Shown here: positions 17,133 to 25,836 of the stretch, piece after piece
How positions within the stretch are numbered: position 1 is the first letter of the stretch
Layout: each line of letters starts with the position of its first letter
Assembly: GCF_003427025.1 (NCBI RefSeq)
Contig: NZ_QVAI01000001.1
Span: 496,001-560,000 of the forward strand
DNA from: Jiangella endophytica
GTDB taxonomy: Bacteria > Actinomycetota > Actinomycetes > Jiangellales > Jiangellaceae
Length of the DNA: 64,000 nucleotides
Reading direction: 5' to 3'
Program-made: the position numbers and the translations under genes
Notes under the pieces: generated by a model
The model's input: the letters and a program-made list of their open reading frames with translations, nothing else
Told to the model about the DNA's origin: nothing
Database searches by the model: none

Positions 17133-20100
17133 ATGCAGGTCTCCATCCTCGGACCGGTGCGCGTCGGCGCCGCCGGCGAGATCCCGGGCGCGGGGGTGCG
17201 CGCACTGCTCGCGCGGCTGGCGCTGGCGCCGGGCCGGGTCGTCGGGGTCGAGACGATCGTCGACGACCTGTGGGCCGGCCGCCCGGCCAACCCCGCCAAC
17301 GCCGTGCAGGCGGCGGCGTCGCGGCTGCGCAAGGCGCTCAACGGTCACCCGGTGACGGTCGAGGCGGCGGCCGGCGGATACCGGCTCGCGGTCGGCCGCC
17401 ACGACGTCGACGCCGCCGTGGCCGACGTGTCACTGGCGTCGGCGACGGCGGCACTGCGCGAAGGCGACCCCGCGGCCGCGGCCGCCGAGGCCGGCCGCGC
17501 GCTGGAGCTGTGGCGGGGCGAACCGCTGGCCGACGTCGGCGAGGCGCCGTTCGCGGCGGTCGAGGCGGCCCGGCTCGCGACACTGCGGCTGGACCTGCGC
17601 CGCGCCCGCGTCGAGGCCGACCTGCGCCGCGGCGCCCACGCCGACCTGCCGGCCGCGCTGGCCGCGCTGGTCGACGACCAGCCGCTCGACGAAGCGCTGC
17701 TCGGCCAGCTGATGCGCGCGCTGGTCGCCACCGGGCGCCCGGCCGAGGCGCTGGCCGCGTACGAGGACGGACGGGATCGGCTGGCCGAGGCGTTCGGCGC
17801 CGACCCCGGGCCGCAGCTGCGCGACGTCCACCTCGCCGTGTTGACGCACGACCGGGCGGCGCTGCGGCTGGGGCCGGTGCCGCCGATCGCGTCGGCGACC
17901 ACGGCCGACGGGCCGGACGCGCAGGAGCCGGGCCCGGGCCGGCCCCGGCTGCGCCGGTCCGCGACCCCGCTGCTCGGCCGCGACGACGAGCTGGCGCGGG
18001 TCGAGCGGCTGCTCGACGACGCCCGGCTGGTCACGCTGCTGGGCCCGGGCGGCGTCGGCAAGACCCGGTTCGCCACCGAGCTCGGACTACGCCGGCTGGA
18101 CCGCACCGGCCGCCCGGTGCACCTCGTCGAACTGGCCGGCCTGCGCGACGAGGCCGACGTGCTGCCCGCGGTGCTGGCCGCGCTGGGCGTCCGCGAGGTC
18201 AGCATCATCGACCGCGGCGGCTACCCGCTGACCCGCTCGCCGATCGAGCGGCTGCGCGACCTGCTGACCGACAGCGACGCGCTGATCGTCGTCGACAACT
18301 GCGAACACCTGGTCGACGCCGTGGCGCAGGTCGTGCACGAGATCGTCACGTCGTCGGCGCAGGTGCGCGTGGTGGCGACCAGCAGGACCCCGCTGGCCGT
18401 CGACGGCGAGGTCGCCCACCCGCTGCCGGCGCTGGCGCTGCCGCCCGACGGCGCCGGGCCACTCGACTACCCCGCCGTGCGGCTGTTCCACGACCGCGCC
18501 AAGGCGGCCCGGCCGGCCGCGCGGCTCGACCCGGCGGTCGTCGCCGACGTCTGCCGGCATCTCGACGGCCTGCCGCTGGCGATCGAGCTGGCCGCGGCGA
18601 AGGTGCGGTCGATGTCGGTCGAGCAGCTCGCCGCCCGGCTCGACGACCGGTTCGGGCTGCTGGTCGGCGGCCCGCGCTCGGCGCCGGAACGACACCGCAC
18701 GCTGCTGGCGGTCGTCCGGTGGAGCTGGGAGCTGCTGGACGCGACCGAGCAGGCGGTGCTGCGCCGGCTGGCCGTGCTGCCCGGCGGGGCCGGCGCGGCG
18801 ACGGCGGCCGCCGTCTGCGGGTTCGGCGCGGTCGACGCGTCCGCCGTCGACGCCGCGCTGACCGGGTTGGCCGACCAGTCGCTGCTGGTGGTCGACGAGT
18901 CCGGCGGCGCGGTCCGGTTCCGGCTGCTGGAGACCGTCCGCGAGTTCGCCGACGCCGAGCTGGACGCCTCGGGCGATCGGCCGGGGGCGACGGCCGCGCT
19001 GGTCGCGTGGGCGGTCGATCTCGCCGCCCGGGCCGAGCCGCACCTGCGCGGCAGCGCCCAGGTGACCTGGTTCGGCGTGCTGGCCGCCGAGCACGACAAC
19101 CTGGTCGCCGGGCTGCGCGCGGCCATCGACTCCGGCGACACCCGGTCCGCGTACGCCGTCGCGATGACCATGTGCTGGTACTGGGCAGCCCTCGGGCTGC
19201 ACTTCGAGGTGGCCGGCTGGGGTGAACAGCTGATCCGCATGGACGGGCCGGCCGACCCCAGCACCGCCGCCCTCCTCTACGCGATCATCATCCCGAACTC
19301 GCTGGTTGCCGGCCCGACCCGCACCGGCGTGGGATTCATCCGGCGGCTGCGCGGGCTCTTGCGCGGCGACGCCGAGCTGACCCCGCTGGCCCGGGCCTTC
19401 GGCGAGCTCCAGCTCGCCGCGATGAACGGCCGGCCGGCCCAGCTGGAGCGGGCCCGCGGCATCGCCGAGGCCTCCGGCGACCCGTGGGCTCGGGCCGTCG
19501 GCGCGCTGTTCTTCAGCATCATGGCCGACAACGAGGGGGAGCGGGACGAGTCGCGCCGGCTGGCCCAGGAGGCACGGTCGCGGTTCGCCGCGCTCGGCGA
19601 CCGGTGGGGCCTGGCGATGACCTCGATGACGCTCGGCCTGACGGAGGCCGCCGACGGCGACAGCGCCGGCGCCGTCGAGCTGCTCGACGAGGCGGTGCTC
19701 GCCTTCGACCTGCTCGGCGCCGGCGACGACGGCCGCCAGGTGCAGCTGCTGCGCGCGATCATGCGGGTCCGCGCCGGCGACGTCACCCGAGGGGTGGCCG
19801 AGATGACGGCGCTGCTGGAGCGCTACCCGAACGACCCCGAGGTCTCCACCATGGCCGAGACCGGCCTGGCCGAGGCGGCGGCGCAGCTGGGCGACGTCGT
19901 CTCGATGCTGAGGCACTACGACGTCGCGGTGGCCGCGGCCCGGTCGGAGGAGACCGGCGGGCCGCCGCAGTTGCGGGTGATGGCGCTGGCCGGTGCGGCC
20001 ATCGCCCGGCTGCGGGTCGGCCGCGACGACGTCGACGACCTGCTCGCCGACGCCTTCGATCTCGCGGTGGCCGACGGCGACCGGCCGGTCATCGGGGTGG

Positions 20101-20336
20101 TCGCCATCGCGCACGGACGACTGGCCCAGGTCCGCGGCGACGGCGCTCACGCGGCCCGGCTGATCGCGCTCGGCCGCCGCATCGGCGCGGTCGAGCTGCT
20201 GGGCGACGTCCGCCACCCGGCGCTGCTCGACCTTCCCGAGCCTGACGAGCGGCTGCTGGCGGCCGAGAGCGACCGCGTCCGCGAACTCCCCGCCGTCGCC
20301 GCCGTCCGCGAGATCCGGACGCTGGTCCGGCGTTGA
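17133..20336 (+). CDS. BTAD/SARP-type regulator with ATPase domain (AfsR-like, no LuxR tail)
   Basis: A 1067-residue transcriptional regulator. The N-terminus (about 1-90) is an OmpR-like winged helix starting MQVSILGPVRVG, followed by a bacterial transcriptional activator domain (about 95-240), then a P-loop ATPase with Walker A GPGGVGKTRFA near 304 and Walker B-like DALIVVDNCEHLVD near 383, and a long helical TPR-like C-terminal half. This is the architecture of large SARP regulators that switch on secondary metabolism or export genes. AGGAG precedes the ATG. It converges on a DrrAB-type exporter operon, and direct repeats of SARP type stand upstream of that operon (22194-22222), making the exporter a likely target. 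Confidence 0.9.
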   Translation: MQVSILGPVRVGAAGEIPGAGVRALLARLALAPGRVVGVETIVDDLWAGRPANPANAVQAAASRLRKALNGHPVTVEAAAGGYRLAVGRHDVDAAVADVSLASATAALREGDPAAAAAEAGRALELWRGEPLADVGEAPFAAVEAARLATLRLDLRRARVEADLRRGAHADLPAALAALVDDQPLDEALLGQLMRALVATGRPAEALAAYEDGRDRLAEAFGADPGPQLRDVHLAVLTHDRAALRLGPVPPIASATTADGPDAQEPGPGRPRLRRSATPLLGRDDELARVERLLDDARLVTLLGPGGVGKTRFATELGLRRLDRTGRPVHLVELAGLRDEADVLPAVLAALGVREVSIIDRGGYPLTRSPIERLRDLLTDSDALIVVDNCEHLVDAVAQVVHEIVTSSAQVRVVATSRTPLAVDGEVAHPLPALALPPDGAGPLDYPAVRLFHDRAKAARPAARLDPAVVADVCRHLDGLPLAIELAAAKVRSMSVEQLAARLDDRFGLLVGGPRSAPERHRTLLAVVRWSWELLDATEQAVLRRLAVLPGGAGAATAAAVCGFGAVDASAVDAALTGLADQSLLVVDESGGAVRFRLLETVREFADAELDASGDRPGATAALVAWAVDLAARAEPHLRGSAQVTWFGVLAAEHDNLVAGLRAAIDSGDTRSAYAVAMTMCWYWAALGLHFEVAGWGEQLIRMDGPADPSTAALLYAIIIPNSLVAGPTRTGVGFIRRLRGLLRGDAELTPLARAFGELQLAAMNGRPAQLERARGIAEASGDPWARAVGALFFSIMADNEGERDESRRLAQEARSRFAALGDRWGLAMTSMTLGLTEAADGDSAGAVELLDEAVLAFDLLGAGDDGRQVQLLRAIMRVRAGDVTRGVAEMTALLERYPNDPEVSTMAETGLAEAAAQLGDVVSMLRHYDVAVAAARSEETGGPPQLRVMALAGAAIARLRVGRDDVDDLLADAFDLAVADGDRPVIGVVAIAHGRLAQVRGDGAHAARLIALGRRIGAVELLGDVRHPALLDLPEPDERLLAAESDRVRELPAVAAVREIRTLVRR

Positions 20337-20340
20337 CCGG

Positions 20341-21174
20341 TCAGGACCTGCGGCGGTAGGCCCGGACGGTGAGCGGCGCGAACACCGCGATCAGCACGGC
20401 GCAGCCGATCAGCGACCAGCTGATGTCGCCCGCGTCGGGGCTGCCCGCCATCAGCCCGCGAACGGCCGTCACCAGGTGCGACACCGGGTTGACGTCGACC
20501 CATGCACGCAGCCAGCCGGGCATCGTCGACGGGTCGACGAACACGTTGCTGGCGAACGTCAGCGGGAACATCGCCAGCATGCTGACCCCCTGCACCGCGC
20601 CGGCCGAGCGCATGACCAGCCCGAGGAAGGCGAAGATCCAGCTCAGCGAGAACGCGAACACCAGCACCAGCACGACGGCGGCGAACACGTCGAGCACGGT
20701 GCCGTCCGGCCGGAAGCCCATCGCCATGCCGACGCCGAGGCAGACGACTGCCGCCACGACGTAGCGGATGCTGTCGGCCAGCAGCGCGCCGACCAGCGCG
20801 GACGGCCGCCAGATCGGCAGCGACCGGAACCGGTCGAAGATGCCCTTGCCGATGTCGGTGTTCAGGGAGATGCCGGTGTACAGCGACGCCATGACGACGG
20901 TCTGCACGAGGATGCCGGGCAGGACGAACTGCAGGTACTGCGTCGTGCTGCCGGAGACGGCGCCGCCGAACAGGTAGACGAACATCACGATGAAGATCAC
21001 CGGCTGGAACGTCACGTCGAACAGCTGCTCCGGAATGCGCCGGATCTTCAGCACGCTGCGCCAGCCCAGCGTCAGGCTGGCCGACAGCGCGCTCGGCGGC
21101 TGCGGCCGCTCGACGCGAGCGGCGACGCTGCTGATCGGCCTCTCGGCGGTGGCGGCCTGGGTGGTGGTGGTCAT
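20341..21174 (-). CDS. ABC-2 type exporter permease (DrrB-like)
   Basis: A 277-residue membrane protein with an N-terminal cytosolic stretch and about six transmembrane helices, in the ABC-2 family typified by DrrB of daunorubicin resistance. Family features include [16 protein letters not shown], the [12 protein letters not shown] extracytoplasmic loop and [13 protein letters not shown] near the C-terminus. Its ATG overlaps the stop of the ATPase gene by four bases, so the two form one transporter. Substrate unknown; drugs, lipids or a secondary metabolite are typical. Confidence 0.92.
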   Translation of the reverse strand: MTTTTQAATAERPISSVAARVERPQPPSALSASLTLGWRSVLKIRRIPEQLFDVTFQPVIFIVMFVYLFGGAVSGSTTQYLQFVLPGILVQTVVMASLYTGISLNTDIGKGIFDRFRSLPIWRPSALVGALLADSIRYVVAAVVCLGVGMAMGFRPDGTVLDVFAAVVLVLVFAFSLSWIFAFLGLVMRSAGAVQGVSMLAMFPLTFASNVFVDPSTMPGWLRAWVDVNPVSHLVTAVRGLMAGSPDAGDISWSLIGCAVLIAVFAPLTVRAYRRRS

Positions 21175-22136
21175 GCGGCGGTCCTCTCGGTGTCGTCGTC
21201 GGCGGCGTGGCCGGTCAGGGTGAGGAAGACCTCGTCCAGGCTGGGGCGCTGCACCCCGATCTCGTCGATGCGGACGCCCTCGGCGCGCAGCCGGATCATC
21301 AGGTCGGCGACGACGTCCGGGTCGGCGACCGGTGCGGTGATGACGCCGGCCTCCGGGGTGCGGTGCGGCGTCGTGTCCAGCGTCTGCGCGACCAGCCGCT
21401 CGGCGAGGTCGCTCTGGGCCTCGTCGGCCAGCCGCAGGTGCAGCGAGCTGCGGCCCACGGACGCCTTGAGGTCGGCGCTGGTGCCCTCGGCGATGACGGT
21501 GCCGCGGTCGATGACGGCGATGCGGTCGGCCAGCTGGTCGGCCTCGTCGAGGTACTGGGTGGTGAGCAGCACGGTGGTGCCGCCCGCGACGAGGTCGCGG
21601 ACGATGTCCCAGACCTGCCCGCGACTGCGCGGGTCCAGACCGGTGGTCGGTTCGTCGAGGAACAGCACGTCCGGCGTGACGACGATGCTCGCCGCCAGGT
21701 CGATGCGCCGTCGCATGCCGCCGGAGAAGTGCTTGACCGGCCGGTTCGCGGCGTCGGTCAGGTCGAAGCTCTCCAGCAGCTCGGCGGCTCGCTGCCTGGA
21801 GCGCGTCCGGCTCAGCCCGACCAGCCGCGACTGCAGCACCAGGTTCTCGGTGCCGGTGAGGTCCTCGTCGACCGACGCGTACTGCCCGGTGAGCCCGATC
21901 AGCCGGCGTACCTGGTCGGCGTCGTCGACGACGTCGTGGCCCAGCACCCGCGCGCTGCCGCCGTCGGGGCGCAGCAGCGTCGTGAGCATGCGGACCGTCG
22001 TGGTCTTGCCCGCGCCGTTCGGCCCGAGGACCCCGTACACGGTCCCGGCGCCGACGGCGAGGTCGACGCCGTCGACGGCGCGGTTCTCGCCGAACGTCTT
22101 GACCAGGCCGTGCGCCTCGATGGCCAATGCGGTCAT
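21171..22136 (-). CDS. ABC exporter ATP-binding protein (DrrA-like)
   Basis: A 321-residue ATPase. Walker A is [10 protein letters not shown] near residue 40, the signature is [12 protein letters not shown] and Walker [14 protein letters not shown]; the C-terminal extension of about 90 residues ends with the conserved [13 protein letters not shown] region found in DrrA-type exporters. An AGGAGG-type ribosome-binding site lies before the ATG. Three 11-bp-spaced heptamers upstream suggest control by the adjacent SARP regulator. Confidence 0.94.
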   Translation of the reverse strand: MTALAIEAHGLVKTFGENRAVDGVDLAVGAGTVYGVLGPNGAGKTTTVRMLTTLLRPDGGSARVLGHDVVDDADQVRRLIGLTGQYASVDEDLTGTENLVLQSRLVGLSRTRSRQRAAELLESFDLTDAANRPVKHFSGGMRRRIDLAASIVVTPDVLFLDEPTTGLDPRSRGQVWDIVRDLVAGGTTVLLTTQYLDEADQLADRIAVIDRGTVIAEGTSADLKASVGRSSLHLRLADEAQSDLAERLVAQTLDTTPHRTPEAGVITAPVADPDVVADLMIRLRAEGVRIDEIGVQRPSLDEVFLTLTGHAADDDTERTAA

Positions 22137-22193
22137 GCGTCCTCCTGTGGTTCATCGGCACGTTCTGTGCACGAGAACCAGCGTCGGGGGAGC

Positions 22194-22222
22194 GCCTGAC
22201 CGTCTGCTGACAGTCCGCTGAC
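22194..22222 (-). promoter_or_regulatory. Three SARP-like direct heptamer repeats upstream of drrAB
   Basis: Read on the minus strand, GTCAGCG, GTCAGCA and GTCAGGC occur at exactly 11-base steps (22222-22216, 22211-22205, 22200-22194) separated by four bases. SARP activators are known to bind heptameric direct repeats with this 11-bp periodicity upstream of target promoters. The site lies 58 bases before the ATG at 22136. The heptamer differs from the classical TCGAGCG family, so binding by the neighbouring BTAD regulator is inference. Confidence 0.5.
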
Positions 22223-22231
22223 GGCGGTGGG

Positions 22232-23041
22232 TCAGAGCTTGGCGACGACCGCCGCGAGCAGCGCGCTGATGCGCGGACCGGCGGCCTGACCGGCCTCGAT
22301 GACCTCGGCATGGCTCAGCGGTGTCGGGCTGATGCCGGCGGCCGGGTTGGTGACCAGCGAGACGCCCAGCACCTCGAGACCGGCCTCGCGCGCCGCGATC
22401 GCCTCCAGCGCCGTCGACATGCCCACGAGGTCGCCGCCGATGCGCTGGGCCATGCGGACCTCGGCCGGGGTCTCGTAGTGCGGGCCGCGGAACTGGACGT
22501 AGACGCCCTCGGACAGGCTCGGGTCGACCTCGCGCGCGACGGCGCGCAGCCTCGCCGAGTACAGGTCGGTGAGGTCGACGAAGTTCGCGCCTTCGACCGG
22601 CGACGTCGCCGTCAGGTTGATGTGGTCGCTGATCAGCACCGGCGTGCCGGCCGCCCACTCCTCGCGCAGCCCGCCACAGCCGTTCGTCAGCACCAGGGCG
22701 CCGGCGCCCGCCGCTGCCGCCGTCCGCACCCCGTGCACGACCGCGCGCACGCCGCGGCCCTCGTAGAGGTGGGTGCGGGCGCCGAGGACCAGCGCGTGCT
22801 TGCCGCTGCCCCCGATACGGACGGAGCGCAGCGTGCCCACGTGCCCGACGACGGCCGGCTTCGCGAACCCGGGGACGTCGGTGCTCGGCAGCTCCGCGAC
22901 GGTCTCGCCGACGAGGTCGGCCGCGCCACCCCAGCCGGACCCGAGGACCAGCGCGATGTCGTGCCGCTCCACCCCGGTGGCGGCGGCGATGTGTTCGGCC
23001 GCTGCCCGCGCGGCCGCCTGCGGATCGTCCAGCTCGGTCAC
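22232..23041 (-). CDS. Purine nucleoside phosphorylase
   Basis: A 269-residue enzyme of the trimeric purine nucleoside phosphorylase family, splitting (deoxy)inosine/guanosine with phosphate to base and (deoxy)ribose 1-phosphate. Visible motifs are LVLGSGWGG at the N-terminus, THLYEGRG, LTNGCGGLR, ISDHINLT, RGPHYETPAEVRM and GMSTALEAIAAR. The GTG at 23041 is preferred because a longer in-frame start would add a low-quality N-terminus overlapping the next gene. Its product feeds the phosphomutase and DeoC encoded within the same part of the window. Confidence 0.92.
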   Translation of the reverse strand: MTELDDPQAAARAAAEHIAAATGVERHDIALVLGSGWGGAADLVGETVAELPSTDVPGFAKPAVVGHVGTLRSVRIGGSGKHALVLGARTHLYEGRGVRAVVHGVRTAAAAGAGALVLTNGCGGLREEWAAGTPVLISDHINLTATSPVEGANFVDLTDLYSARLRAVAREVDPSLSEGVYVQFRGPHYETPAEVRMAQRIGGDLVGMSTALEAIAAREAGLEVLGVSLVTNPAAGISPTPLSHAEVIEAGQAAGPRISALLAAVVAKL

Positions 23042-23063
23042 CGGCCGACTGTACCCCGCGAGA

Positions 23064-24677
23064 TCAGCCGGGTGCGGTGGCGAAGTCGGACAACACCTGC
23101 GGGACGGCCGAGTCGAACCCGGCGATGTCGAGCATGCCGGGGTCGTCGGGGTCGGCGATGCTGAATCCACTCGACGTCATGCCGACGACGGCCATACGGG
23201 CCCCGATGCCCGTGCGCTCGCGGTAGTGGCGCAGCGCCTGGTGGGGGTGGATCTCGCCAGCCCAGGTGTCGTTGTCGGTGTAGACGACGAAGAGGTCGAT
23301 CGAGAGGCCGTGCTCGAGTGCGTGGAGTACGGGGAGGGCGCAGTCGGTGCCGCCGAACCGCAGGCCGGACACCTCGCGGAGGACGTCGTCGAGCCGCTGC
23401 CGGGGGCTGATCGCCAGAGCTGTCAGGCCGGTGTCCGAGCGATCCCAACTGGTGCCCGCCGAGGTGAAGCCCACGATCTCGTACCGCGACTCGGTGGCCG
23501 CCGTCACGAGTGCGAGGGCCGCCGAGGCCTCCCGGCAGGAGATGGGCAGGCCGCTGACCTGAGCCGTCATCGATCCTGAGACGTCCAGGGCCAGCATGGT
23601 CCGCGCACCGGTCGGCGTGACGGCGCCGAAGGCGGCATAGAAGGCGGCGTCGAGCGCATCGATGATCGGCCGCGACGGCTCCCAGCTGCTGGACCCGCGC
23701 GCACCGTGGCCCGACGCGTAGGTCCGCTGGGCGACCAGGACGGAGATCGGGTGGACCTTCGCCCGGCGCAGCCGCTCGGGGTCGGCGAGTTGCCGCGCCA
23801 CGGCCGCGGTGCGGGGCGCTGTGGGTGCCAGCAGGCCGAGCCGGGTGAGCCGGGGCAGCTGGCGTAGTAGCGCCGTCTGCGGCATGCCGGCGTCGAGCAA
23901 CGCCTCCCAGACGAGCCCGTGGTCGAGGACGTGGTCGGGCAGCATCTCCCAGGACAGCCCGAACTCGGTCACCAGCGTGGCCGCCTCGGCGGCGTCGGCG
24001 CTGTGCTGGGCGCGCTGGAACCCGTCGACGATCCGCAGGCCGTCGACCGCCGGCTCGCGGCCGCAGATCCAGTCGAAGAGACGGCGTCGCGACGCGTCGT
24101 CCGTCTGCGGATGCGAGAGCCTCAGCAGGTCGCGGTGCGACCAGCCCTCACGCTGCCGGTACTTCACCGTCTGGTAGGCGAGATCGTCGACGCTCCTGTC
24201 GGTGTACCAGGCACCGATGGCCCGGCGCAGCCCGCGACCCCAGCCGCGGAACTGCTCGACGTAGCGAGCGAAGAGGAACAGGTGCGTGCCCGTGCGGGCC
24301 ACGAGCGGCAGGGCGTCGAGGGCGATACGCCGGCCGGCGTCGTCGCCCAGGGCCGCCGCCGCGGCGAGAGCGAACAGCGCCGGGTTCTGCTTCGGTGCCC
24401 GTCCCGCGGTGGACACGGTGACGATCTCGGCGACCAGTTCAGCGGCGTGGTGCCGGGCCGACTCGATGACCACCTCGGCGTTCTCGGCGGTCAGCTCGCG
24501 TGCGTTCACGTAGTAGGTGCCGCCGTCGGTGCCGAGCACCAGGAAACGCCGCAGCCGGGTGAGGTCGTCGGCCGCGAAGACGTAGCCGCCCGCGTTGTTC
24601 TGGACCTGGCCGGGCGCGGCAGGCTGGGACTGGGCGGTGCGCCTCAGGTTGACACCGGTGAGCGGATCGACGGTCAC
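23064..24677 (-). CDS. rsr: Ro60/Rsr-type TROVE-vWA RNA-binding protein
   Basis: A 537-residue orthologue of the Ro60 autoantigen. Residues about 20-345 form the TROVE (HEAT-repeat ring) domain, including YVFAADDLTRLRRFLVLGTDGGTYY-type sequence (key part LRRFLVLGTDGGTYY), and about 355-537 form a von Willebrand A domain with an intact MIDAS motif DVSGSM near 361 and GGTDCALP. In bacteria, Rsr binds Y-like RNAs and works with exoribonucleases in RNA quality control, for example during stress. No rtcB or polynucleotide phosphorylase gene is adjacent. The 426-base gene-free stretch just upstream is where a Y RNA gene could lie. It precedes the purine nucleoside phosphorylase gene by 22 bases on the same strand. 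Confidence 0.92.
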   Translation of the reverse strand: MTVDPLTGVNLRRTAQSQPAAPGQVQNNAGGYVFAADDLTRLRRFLVLGTDGGTYYVNARELTAENAEVVIESARHHAAELVAEIVTVSTAGRAPKQNPALFALAAAAALGDDAGRRIALDALPLVARTGTHLFLFARYVEQFRGWGRGLRRAIGAWYTDRSVDDLAYQTVKYRQREGWSHRDLLRLSHPQTDDASRRRLFDWICGREPAVDGLRIVDGFQRAQHSADAAEAATLVTEFGLSWEMLPDHVLDHGLVWEALLDAGMPQTALLRQLPRLTRLGLLAPTAPRTAAVARQLADPERLRRAKVHPISVLVAQRTYASGHGARGSSSWEPSRPIIDALDAAFYAAFGAVTPTGARTMLALDVSGSMTAQVSGLPISCREASAALALVTAATESRYEIVGFTSAGTSWDRSDTGLTALAISPRQRLDDVLREVSGLRFGGTDCALPVLHALEHGLSIDLFVVYTDNDTWAGEIHPHQALRHYRERTGIGARMAVVGMTSSGFSIADPDDPGMLDIAGFDSAVPQVLSDFATAPG

Positions 24678-25103
24678 GGCGGCCTCCAGAGACAGACATC
24701 GCCGAGCCGCGGACGTGTGAGTGGCGACCGGGATATTCGGAGATAACCGACCGCCTCCGGCCCGCGGCCCGGCGTTTCGCCGAAGCTATTGCATTGCGGC
24801 GATCTGAGCAACCGGAATACGTCCTGCCGCTTCGGCTGACGGGGCCCGCCTCGCCCCCATGCCCGACGGGGCGAGGCGGGCGCCCGCTCAGCTTGTCACG
24901 CACCCCGCCGCACGCCCGGGGGTGAAGCGTCGCCGGAGGGGCGGGCGCCGCCAGCACCGTTTCTGGGCGATCGCCGGACTCGGTGGCATCGGGCGTGGGC
25001 CGCCGCTCGGCGTGCGCGTGGGATCCTCATTCGTTTCCATGCCCACCGTTTGGAACGCTCAAACGGTCAGGATCGGGTCATCGCGGAAAGCGGGAGCGGA
25101 CGG
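24678..25103. other. Gene-free stretch upstream of rsr with strong stem-loops; possible Y-RNA locus
   Basis: No coding region was found in these 426 bases. A perfect 14-bp hairpin pairs 24844-24857 with 24868-24881 (GCCCGCCTCGCCCC and its complement, 10-base loop). An 8-bp stem, GCCGAAGC at 24779-24786 with GCTTCGGC at 24829-24836, encloses 42 bases, and an imperfect stem spans about 24722-24754. These could be parts of an rsr leader or a small RNA. No clear tRNA-like T-arm was recognised, so this is not called as a YrlA gene. Confidence 0.35.
25045..25067 (-). terminator. Candidate terminator hairpin after lspA
   Basis: ACCGTTTG and CAAACGGT form a perfect 8-bp stem with a 7-base loop, 37 bases after the lspA stop on the minus strand. 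There is no T-tract, which is common in actinobacteria, so termination is likely but unproven. Confidence 0.45.
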
Positions 25104-25754
25104 TCAGGCGTCGGTGCTCGGCGCGGAGCCGCGGCGGACGCCGTCGATGCTGACACCGCGCCAGGTGAGGACGGCGATCAGGATGGCCGCGCCGGTGATG
25201 GCGATGTCGGCCACGTTGCCCACGAACAGGCCGCCGTAGTCGATGAAGTCGACGACGTGACCCTCGGGGAAGCCGGGAGCGCGGAACAGCCGGTCGATGA
25301 GGTTGCCGAACGCGCCGCCCAGCAGCAGCCCGAGCGCGATCGCCCACGCCGTCGAACCCAGTTTCGCCGACGCCCGGATCACGGCCGCGATGACCACGAT
25401 CACGATCAGCGTGAGCAGCCACGTCAGGCCGGTCGCGATCGAGAACGCCGCACCGGAGTTGTACAGCAGCCGCAGCTGCAGCAGGTCGCCGATGATCTCG
25501 ATCGGCTCGCGGCCGGCCAGCTCGCGCTCGGCCCACCACTTCGTCAGCTGGTCGACCGCCGTCAGTACGACGGTGATGGCGGTGAGCCGGCCGATCAGCC
25601 GCCAGTTGGTCGGCGCGGGCTGCTCGGGCGCGTCCGGCGTGCTGTCGTCGGACGTCGCGTCGTGAGGCGTCGCGTCGTGAGGCGTCGCGTCGTCGGGCGC
25701 TGGGTCGCCGGCCGCGGGGTCGTCGCCGGCCGCGGGGTCGGGTGTGGTCGGCAC
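25104..25754 (-). CDS. lspA: Signal peptidase II (prolipoprotein signal peptidase)
   Basis: A 216-residue membrane aspartic protease that cleaves lipoprotein signal peptides after lipidation. Four transmembrane helices follow an unusually long acidic, Ala/Pro-rich N-terminal tail of about 55 residues containing repeated ATPHD and DDPAAG units. Catalytic features are present: VDQLTKWW, FGNLIDRL and GHVVDFIDY with the active-site aspartates. The GTG at 25754 is preferred; ATGs at 25820 and 25829 would leave almost no space to the divergent LpdA gene. The CapA-like lipoprotein in this window is a potential substrate. Confidence 0.88.
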   Translation of the reverse strand: MPTTPDPAAGDDPAAGDPAPDDATPHDATPHDATSDDSTPDAPEQPAPTNWRLIGRLTAITVVLTAVDQLTKWWAERELAGREPIEIIGDLLQLRLLYNSGAAFSIATGLTWLLTLIVIVVIAAVIRASAKLGSTAWAIALGLLLGGAFGNLIDRLFRAPGFPEGHVVDFIDYGGLFVGNVADIAITGAAILIAVLTWRGVSIDGVRRGSAPSTDA

Positions 25755-25836
25755 GGTGTAAGGGTGCCATGCCGGTCCGCCGCACCTCAGCACCGGGCGG
25801 GCGGCGCGACGCGACGGCATACGGGACAATGGCCGG

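Noticed and set aside
23042..23170. N-terminal extension of purine nucleoside phosphorylase
   Set aside because: The 43 added residues are Pro/Ser/Cys-rich and overlap the rsr coding sequence; the family starts near the GTG at 23041.
24700..24900. Definite YrlA/Y-RNA gene
   Set aside because: Strong stems exist and the location is right, but no tRNA-like T-arm or confirmed Ro-binding stem was recognised, so it is kept only as a hypothesis.
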